A stretch of DNA of 64,000 bases from Magnolia sinica (taxonomy: Eukaryota; Streptophyta; Magnoliopsida; Magnoliales; Magnoliaceae). Numbering within the stretch: position 1 is the stretch's first letter; each line of letters starts with the position of its first letter. Shown one piece after another: positions 57,470 through 64,000 of the stretch. The stretch covers positions 60,660,001 to 60,724,000 of the forward strand of contig NC_080588.1 in assembly GCF_029962835.1 (NCBI RefSeq). The letters run 5' to 3'. A program made the translations under genes and the position numbers. The notes under the pieces are model-generated. The model was not told the origin of the DNA, made no database searches, and saw only the letters and a program-made list of their open reading frames with translations.

Positions 57470-58155
57470 TGACGCAGGGATGAACGTGATGAGGATAACT
57501 ACTCCGAATCCACGGGGCTTCTCTGGACTCCTCACAGAGATTTCTCGAATCCACGAGGAAAGAAAGCAGAAAATAGAAATAAATTCTAATAAATTCGAAA
57601 TTGATTAATTGATGAATAAAAACGAGTTCACAACCCTTTAAATAGGGGTACCAAGCAATGGGAAAGAAATCAGAATCAAACTACAACTCAAACTCTTAGA
57701 ATCCGCGACTTACTATAAATAGTAAACTTACTATTTATAGACGGTCGTGATGTCTACTAGTGCGCAAGGTTTTCGGCCAAAAATAGTAAGTGTCCTATTT
57801 GGCTTCACCAAACCGTTCTCCTAATTATTCTAAGCTCTTTTCACGTTGGGCGCAACTCCTAAAGCCCGACGGATGAAGAGTTACAATCAAACTAAAACTT
57901 ACTATTTATAGTAAAAGCGAAATTAAAGCGGAAACGACCATCGATCCAGGGGTTTTTCGCAATTGGCGCAACCCGGCGTAGCGGGTTGGTTGGCTTCATA
58001 GCTCGTTCTACCCCAAAATCATATATTTTACGTCGGATAACTCATTAGGATTGCAAGATACGCCCGATTTAAGGTTCGATGGTCCGGATCACTTCTATCG
58101 TGGGCCTTTTCCGATCCATCTTGGCCATGTAACGGTCCGCGACCGCTCTACATCA
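57470..58155 (-). repeat. Gypsy left (3') LTR
   Basis: It starts TGACGCAGGGATGAACG and ends CTCTACATCA. It contains a perfect 13-bp inverted repeat around CTATAAATAG/CTATTTATAG (57713-57740) and another copy of the motif near 57900. Confidence 0.9.
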
Positions 58156-58170
58156 GTCTCCTCCACTTCA
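58156..58170 (-). other. Gypsy polypurine tract
   Basis: On the minus strand GAAGTGGAGGAGAC directly precedes the LTR start TGATGTAGAGC. Confidence 0.75.
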
Positions 58171-58199
58171 AAAGAACTCGTCCTCGAGTTCTCGTCATG

Positions 58200-59222
58200 C
58201 TATGATTCATGATACTCGGTTAGGTCCGCGACGTTGAAAGTCCATGAGATCGTCATGTCATCTGGAAGATCAACAACATAAGCGTTGTCATTGATCTTTC
58301 GGATGATTGGTATCGGTCCAATCTTCTTATTTTTCAACTTGTTGTACGTCCTGGTCGGAAATCTCTCTTTGCGCAAATGGACCATAACGCGGTCGCCCAC
58401 CTCGAACACTTTTTGTTGCCGATGCTTGTCCGCTTGTTCCTTGTACTTCTCGTTCGAGGCATGTAGCTTGGTCTGCACTTCTGCATGGATGCCCATGATC
58501 TTGTCTGCCATATGTTCTGCTGCAATGCTCATGCTTAAGAGCCTGTGCAAAGGGACCAAGTCAAGTGCGTGGTGAGGTACTCGTTCGTAAATAATCTGGA
58601 ACGAGGATTTCCTTGTCGAGCGGTTCACCGTATTGTTAAATGCAAACTCCATTTGAGACAAGGTCAAATCCCACTACTTCAATTTTTTTCCTGAAATACA
58701 TCCAAGGAGGTTTCTTAACGTACAATTCACAACCCCGGTCTGCTCGTTAGTCTGTGGGTGGTAGGCGCTGGTGAACTAAAGTCGTATATCGAATCGATTC
58801 CATAAAGTCCGCCAAAAGTGGTTAATGAACTTCGTGTCACGATCGAAAGTAATGGTCTTGGGGACCCCGTGTAGCCGAACGACCTCCCTAAAAAATAAAT
58901 TTGCCACGTGTGTTGCATCGAGGGTCTTCTTGCATGGGATAAAGTGCGCCATCTTTGAGAAACGATCTACCACCACGAACACCGAATCCATGCCGCGTTG
59001 TGTTCGTGGGAGACCAAGTACGAAGTCCATTGATAAATCCTCCCAAGGGCCGTTAGGCATAGGTAACGGGATGTAGAGGCCCGTATTCTGAGATTGCCCC
59101 TTGGAGGTCTGACAAACATGACAACGTTGTACGGCTTTTCCCACATCGCGTACTAATGCGGCGCTCTTCCACAAGAGCTCGCGTCTTGTCTCGCCCCAGG
59201 TGTCCACCAAGGCCACCTCCAT
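58200..59222 (-). pseudogene. Gypsy integrase, catalytic Glu lost
   Basis: The frame includes [31 protein letters not shown] with the first catalytic Asp, and [14 protein letters not shown] with the second. In the third block, normally QTEVVNR, the sequence reads QTGVVNC, so the catalytic Glu is Gly. A stop interrupts ...RFDIRL*FTSAYHPQT near 58780. The C-terminal part (58200-58667) reads LSQMEFAFNNTVNRSTRKS and RTYNKLKNKKIGPIPIIRKINDNAY, the gypsy integrase C-terminal GPF-type module. No chromodomain is seen before the stop. Confidence 0.88.
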
Positions 59223-59917
59223 GTAGCTCCTGAATAATCTGCTCCCTCAGAGAACTTTGGGGGATGCACAATCGATTCCCTTTGAAGAGAAAACCGTCCT
59301 GTATATGAAGGTCACTGGGGTGACCTTCTTGACACTTCATCCAAGAATCTTTGAAGTCCTCATCCTCGGCATACAGCTCCTTGAGACAGTCGAAGCCGAC
59401 TACCTCGTTGCTCATTGTTACTAGTAGTGATGCACGACGGCTAAGTGCATCAGCCACCTTGTTCAGCTGCCCTGACTTGTGCTTCAGAACGAACGTGAAT
59501 TCCTGTAAAACGCAACCCATCTAGCATGCACACGTTTCACGTTAGTCTGACTATTAATAAACTTTAATGCTTGATGGTCAGTGTACAAAATAAACTCTCT
59601 TTGAATCGAGATAATGCCGCCAATGTCGCGGTGCCTGAACAAATGCGTATAACTCAAGCTCATAAGTCGACCACTTCTTTCGGGCTTCAGTGAGCTTCTC
59701 ACTCTACCTTCCTGTGATAATACTCCTCCAATTTCGATGTATGAAGCGTCACACTAACTTCAAATAATTTGTTGAAATTAGGAAGCACCAAAACTGGTAT
59801 TGTAGACAAACGATGATTGATCTTATAAAAGCTCTTGTCAGCTTTATCGGTCCACTGGAATGGTCCTTTTTTCATGCAATCTGTTATAGGCGCGACTATA
59901 GTACTAAAATATCTCAC
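59053..59917 (-). pseudogene. Gypsy RNase H and integrase zinc-finger region
   Basis: RNase H is recognisable as [14 protein letters not shown], then a frame change, FILYTDHQALKFINSQ and [16 protein letters not shown]. The integrase zinc-finger side follows as [19 protein letters not shown] and [17 protein letters not shown]. Frame breaks near 59484-59520 and 59700 divide it. Confidence 0.82.
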
Positions 59918-59926
59918 AAATCGACG

Positions 59927-60496
59927 TTAGAAAGTCACCAACCCGTGAAAACTCCTCACCTCATGAATGTTTGTTAGGATCGGCCATTCTCTAATAGTTC
60001 GCACCTTTTCATCGTCCACACGAATGCCTGTGGACGTTACAACAAATCTTAGAAACAACAGGCTGTCAGTTAAAAAACTACACTTTTTCAAGTTGAGGCA
60101 CAACTTATTAATTTTTAGGACCTGCAGCACCTGCCTGAGATGTTTCTTGTGCTCCGCCTCATCCTGGCTATATATCAAGATGTCATCAAAATATACTACT
60201 ACAAATCGGCTAGTGAGCGGTTTTAGAACTTGATTCATCAAACGCATAAAAGTACTTGGTGCGTTCGATAGGCCGAAGGGCATGACTAGCCACTTATACA
60301 ACCCTTTCTTTGTTTTGAATGCCGTTTTCCACTCATCACCAGCTCGGATACGAATCTGATGATACCCGCTCCTTAGATCTAGTTTAGAGAACACCTTGAC
60401 CCCTTCTAGCATATCGAGCATGTTATCCAACCATGGTATTGGGAACTGATATTTGATGGTAATTTTGTTGATCGACACACATGCGCCAGGTTCCAT
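59927..60496 (-). pseudogene. Gypsy reverse transcriptase core
   Basis: This 189-codon open frame has all main RT blocks: [31 protein letters not shown] (catalytic Asp), [31 protein letters not shown], and [12 protein letters not shown] with both catalytic Asp kept. The last block is [17 protein letters not shown], where LGF-V is usual. Stops on the 5' side near 60500-60585 separate it from the protease frame. Confidence 0.88.
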
Positions 60497-60584
60497 CTTT
60501 TTTTGGCGTTAATAGTGTTGGTACGATACATGGGCTCATTCTCTCTCTCAAGAGACCCTTACGAATCAATTCCTTCACTTGCCC

Positions 60585-61439
60585 TTAAAGTATCTCACAC
60601 TCCTTCAGACTCATCTGATAATGAGGGTGGTTGGGCAGGCTAGCCTCAGGGACGAGGTCTATGTGATATTGGATGTCCCTCATGGGGGGCAATCCATCAG
60701 GTAAATCTTCAGGCCAGACTTCTTTGAATTCGTTTAGCAACAGTCTTAAACTTGGAGGGATGTTTGAGGGTTCCTCTTCCTCGCCCTTCACCACTACAGC
60801 GTATACCTCGCCGGTTTCCTTGGATTCTTCCATAAAATCCCGAATGGTCAAGAGGGAACTCCCCTCCACTTTAGAGGCTTCAGGGTGGTTCTCTGGTGCC
60901 ATAGGGGCAAGGATTATTTTTCGACTATCCTTGACAAATACGTAAACATTATCTCGTCCCCGATGGGTCGCATCACGGTCCGACTGCCAAGGTCGACCGA
61001 GTAACATATGACAAGCTTCCATATCGACCACATCACAAAGTATTTGATCTTTATAATTTTTGCCAATTGAAAAAGAGATAGTGCATTGTTCAGTTACCTT
61101 GGTCTCATTCACCTTTTTTATCCAGCCAATTGAGTACGGGGAAGGATGTTTCATCGTTGGTAGCCGCAACTTGTCCACCATCACTCTTGAAACGATGTTC
61201 TCGCTACTACCACTGTCTATGGTTACAGACCTTTCTGTTGACGGTGCACCGAGTTCGAAATATATTGTGTCGTTGTGGATGTAATTCCTTTCGTGGGGCA
61301 TACAGAATCGCCTCACAACTAGAAATTCGCCATGATCCTCGCCCGTCATTTCATCGCCACCGGCTATTTCTTCAATGATTTGTTCATGTTCATCAAAGCG
61401 ATGGTCTTCTTCTCGGCCTATCTTCAGTGCCCCCTTCAT
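60585..61439 (-). pseudogene. Gypsy protease and linker to RT
   Basis: The frame contains a retropepsin-like domain: VTIDSGSSENIVS with the catalytic DSG, then CHMLLGRPWQSDRDATHRGRDN, the closing LGRPW block. It runs to FKEVWPEDLPDGLPPMRDIQYHIDLVPEASLPNHPHYQMS, the conserved entry to gypsy RT. The frame is open across 284 codons. Confidence 0.87.
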
Positions 61440-61599
61440 TTATAGTCAAGTGTGTTTGCGGGGCGTTGAGGACAAGTGTTTGATAAGTGGCACAGTTGGC
61501 CACAATAATAATTGTTCGACCTTGGCCGAGCATAAGGATTTGGAATCCTACTCGGACTCGTTGTTGTGACGTTGAGGTCCGGATGAGCCGCTCCCCGTA

Positions 61600-62461
61600 T
61601 CATGGTTTTGCGGTTGTAGGAAGTTGAGGTACTAGGTCTTTTCCTCGTGGCGGCACTGGATTCTGCGTGGAACCCGTCATGGGGGTCGAGTTGAAGGATA
61701 TGGACGGCGGGAGCTCTTGCAAGTTGTGTTTCGCCCTACCCGCCAATTGAATTGCTTCATCCACGATCCCGACTGGGTACATCTGAACTGTCTGAATTGT
61801 GGGCCCAACCCACCTATAAATCGGCCACCTTCGTGACTCGATTCGGCGGATCGTTTCGTGTAGCCCGTTGGAATTCTTGATATAATGTATTCGATTTCCT
61901 TGCCTGAATTTTGATATTCTTTGGAATAATATCTGCTCATAATCACGGAGAAATCGAGATCGAAGAAGACGTCTCATCAGGGCCCATGATGAGATGGGCG
62001 CCTTGTTCGGCGAGCTCGTGAGAGTTGTAATTGTTCCCACCATGCGGAACCCGATTTTAATTTAAACGCTACCAATTTTACCCTTTTATGATCGCACGTC
62101 CATGTAATCAAAATATCTCTCTACTTGGGCCGATCGAGAAAATCTTCTATACGTAATAAACCGTTAAAACTAGGAAGTTCGACCTTACCTCGATAGTCTC
62201 TTTCGGACGATCTAGATGATCACTTCCATGGATTGGTCGTCGCGCAAAACCCTCATTAAGGTCCTCATCGCTAGAACTTGAATCATCTGGTGTAGCCCTA
62301 CGACTTATCACTAGTAGTGCTTTACGAAAATCGGGGTTGCGTCGTACAGCAACCACGGGTGATAGAGCAACCATAGGTGGTGGAGCACCGCCTAGGGCTC
62401 CGGGCGGAAGTAGCGCATCCGCAAGACGGTCGAGGGTTACCTGCAGCCCTTGCATGGTCAA
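61600..62461 (-). pseudogene. Gypsy gag remnant
   Basis: The N-terminal part (62147-62461) starts MTMQGLQVTLDRLADAL. The later part (61600-62043) carries the gag core remnants LRDYEQILFQRISKFRQGNR and VDEAIQLAGRAKHNL, typical of plant gypsy gag before the nucleocapsid. A zinc knuckle is not clearly visible. Frame breaks separate the parts. Confidence 0.7.
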
Positions 62462-62578
62462 CTGACTCTCCCGGTGGAAAGCTTACATTCTTTCCGAAAG
62501 ATAACGAATCCTAGATCACCGTACACAGGATTTTGATTCATACCTTCATTGCTTGTCATTGGCCCGAGGGGAATCCTC

Positions 62579-62592
62579 GCTTTGATACCAAT
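62579..62592 (-). other. Gypsy primer-binding site
   Basis: On the minus strand ATTGGTATCAAAGC directly follows the LTR end CCCTATGTCA. This resembles the initiator methionine tRNA complement TGGTATCAGAGC. Confidence 0.8.
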
Positions 62593-63285
62593 TGACATAG
62601 GGATGAACGTGATGGGGATAACTACTCCGAATCCATGGAGCTTCTCTGGACTCCTCACAGATACTTCTCGAATCCACGAGGAAAGAAAGCAGGAAATAGA
62701 AATAAATTTGAAATTGATTAATTGATGAATAAAAACGAGTTCACAACCCTTTAAAAAGGGGTATCAAGCAATGAGAAAGAAATCAGAATCAAACTACAAC
62801 TCAAACTCTTAGAATCCGCGACTTACTATAAATAGTAAACTTACTATTTATAGACGGTCGTGATGTCTACTAGTGCGCAAGGTTTTCGGCCAAAAATAGT
62901 AAGTGTCCTATTTGGCTTCACCAAACCGTTCTCCTAATTATTCTAAGCTCTTTTCACGTTGGGCGCAACTCCTAAAGCCCGACGGATGAAGAGTTACAAT
63001 CAAACTAAAACTTACTATTTATAGTAAAAGCGAAATTAAAACGGGGAAACGACCATCGATCCAGGGGTTTTTCGCAATTCCGGGCTGCGCAACCCGGCGT
63101 AGCGGGGTTGGTTGGCTTCAGTAGCTCGTTCTACCCCAAAATCATATATTTTACGTCAGATAACTCATTCCGGATTGCAAGATACGCCCGATTTAAGGTT
63201 CGATGGTCCGGATCACTTCTGTCGTCGACCGGGCCTTTTCTGATCCATCTTGGCCATGTAACTGTCCGCGACCTGCTCTACATCA
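62593..63285 (-). repeat. Gypsy right (5') LTR
   Basis: It runs from TGACATAGGGATGAACG to CTCTACATCA. Compared with the left LTR it lacks about 12 bp near 62710 and has small insertions near 63075-63115 and 63220. The inverted TATA-like repeat is at 62826-62853. Confidence 0.9.
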
Positions 63286-63568
63286 TATACATGCCCTGAA
63301 ATGTGTTGGATGGATTGATGGAAAGCGTGGATGAGACTTTCACACATACATCGTTACATCATGGTAAGGCCACATAGCTTTTTCAGCACCGACTCCTAGT
63401 CAATTATACGGTCCTCAAATGAGTCGGCAAAATGGATGGATGGCATGGATAAAACATACAGCTAACCCACGAAGCATTTTCAGTTACGACAGTACCGACC
63501 TTTAGTGGCGGTGTCACTATCGAAGTCGAGTCTCGGGCGCCACTTGCGTTAGTGTGGGGTCCACCGTT

Positions 63569-64000
63569 GGAAACGGATTGGCTACTTCCCCTGCCATCAG
63601 CCATGGTGGTCGGTGCTCTATGGGCCCCACCATGATGTATGTGTTTCATCCATGCTGTCCATCTATTTATCTAAATCATTTTATTGTATGAGACAAAAAA
63701 ATGAGATATATTATCATCTCAAGTGGACCACATTACATGAAACAGTGTTGAATGAAGGTAGACTATTAAAAAAAAGTTTGGGGCCAATAAAAGTTTTGGA
63801 TCAATCTGATCTTTGTTTTTTCCCTTCATCTGGGTCTGTATGACCTAATCAAGAGATTGGATGTCAAATAAACATTACAGTGGGCCTTAGGAGGATTTTA
63901 TCACTATTGTTTTACTGTGGTGTGGTCCACCTGATATATATATCCCTCTCATTTTTGGGATCGAGCCATAAAATGATATGTAAAAATGGATGAACGGCAT
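63569..64000. mobile_element. MULE-like palindromic MITE running off the window end
   Basis: It starts GGAAACGGATTGGCTA, then CCCCTGCCATCAGCC and TGGGCCCCACCATGATGTAT, as in the copy at 19486. The closing half is under way at 63900-64000 (GTGTGGTCCACCTG, ATGATATGTAAAAATGG). The right end and its target duplication lie outside the window. Confidence 0.75.

Larger units (their letters stand above)
57470..63285 (-). mobile_element. Structurally complete Ty3/gypsy retrotransposon, minus strand
   Basis: Direct LTRs are at 57470-58155 and 62593-63285. An exact TATAC flanks the element (57465-57469 and 63286-63290). In minus orientation the primer-binding site reads TTGGTATCAAAGC (initiator Met tRNA type, about 62580-62592), then come gag, protease, RT, RNase H, integrase and a polypurine tract. 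The pol order PR-RT-RH-INT is that of gypsy elements. Several stops and a lost integrase glutamate make it inactive now. The LTRs are very similar with some small indels, so insertion is not very old. Confidence 0.93.

Overview
The window is nuclear DNA of a flowering plant. It is AT-rich, full of introns and repeats, with Ty1/copia and Ty3/gypsy retrotransposons, hAT DNA transposons, tRNA-derived SINEs, a LINE tail and many short palindromic elements. The very frequent GTGGGCCCCACCATGATG-type repeat reminds me of magnoliid genomes (Lauraceae or Magnoliaceae), but that is recall and not proof. No bacterial-style operons, CRISPR arrays, rRNA genes or tRNA genes were seen.

There is one convincing host gene. 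It is a minus-strand glycoside hydrolase family 43 protein of the Golgi exo-beta-1,3-galactosidase type. It has two coding exons, 45588-46133 (N-terminal) and 27176-28024 (C-terminal), which join in frame to 465 codons. The intron between them is about 17.6 kb and is packed with transposons. A probable 5' leader exon lies near 48492-48558, beyond a second intron that carries a small hAT element with a SINE inside it.

Layout. 1-4860: unassigned sequence with short repeats. 4860-9180: a decayed minus-strand copia element split by a LINE 3' end. 9200-12400: a decayed plus-strand copia element split by an inverted-repeat element. 12400-18370: a copia LTR scrap and the first palindromic repeat. 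18373-20358: a non-autonomous hAT with MULE-like palindromes nested inside. 20404-25588: a third copia element (minus) whose right LTR is fused to gag. 27176-48560: the GH43 gene. Its large intron holds microsatellite-capped hairpins, a SINE with its empty site preserved in a duplicate, a 5.8-kb hAT (33074-38837) with a broken transposase plus an intact second ORF, and a 2.5-kb element with inverted LTRs (40215-42747). 48800-57300: mostly palindromic GTGGGCCC elements. 57470-63285: a complete gypsy element (minus) with LTRs, PBS, PPT and a TATAC target duplication. 63569 to the end: another palindromic element.

The most unusual objects are three. One is the inverted-LTR element, which has a clean 5-bp target duplication. 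Another is the hAT whose second ORF, with a BED-like finger, stays open while its transposase is broken. The third is the set of near-perfect foldback elements, several capped by dinucleotide repeats. All reading was by eye, so boundaries given to the base are those supported by target duplications or splice motifs, and the rest are approximate.
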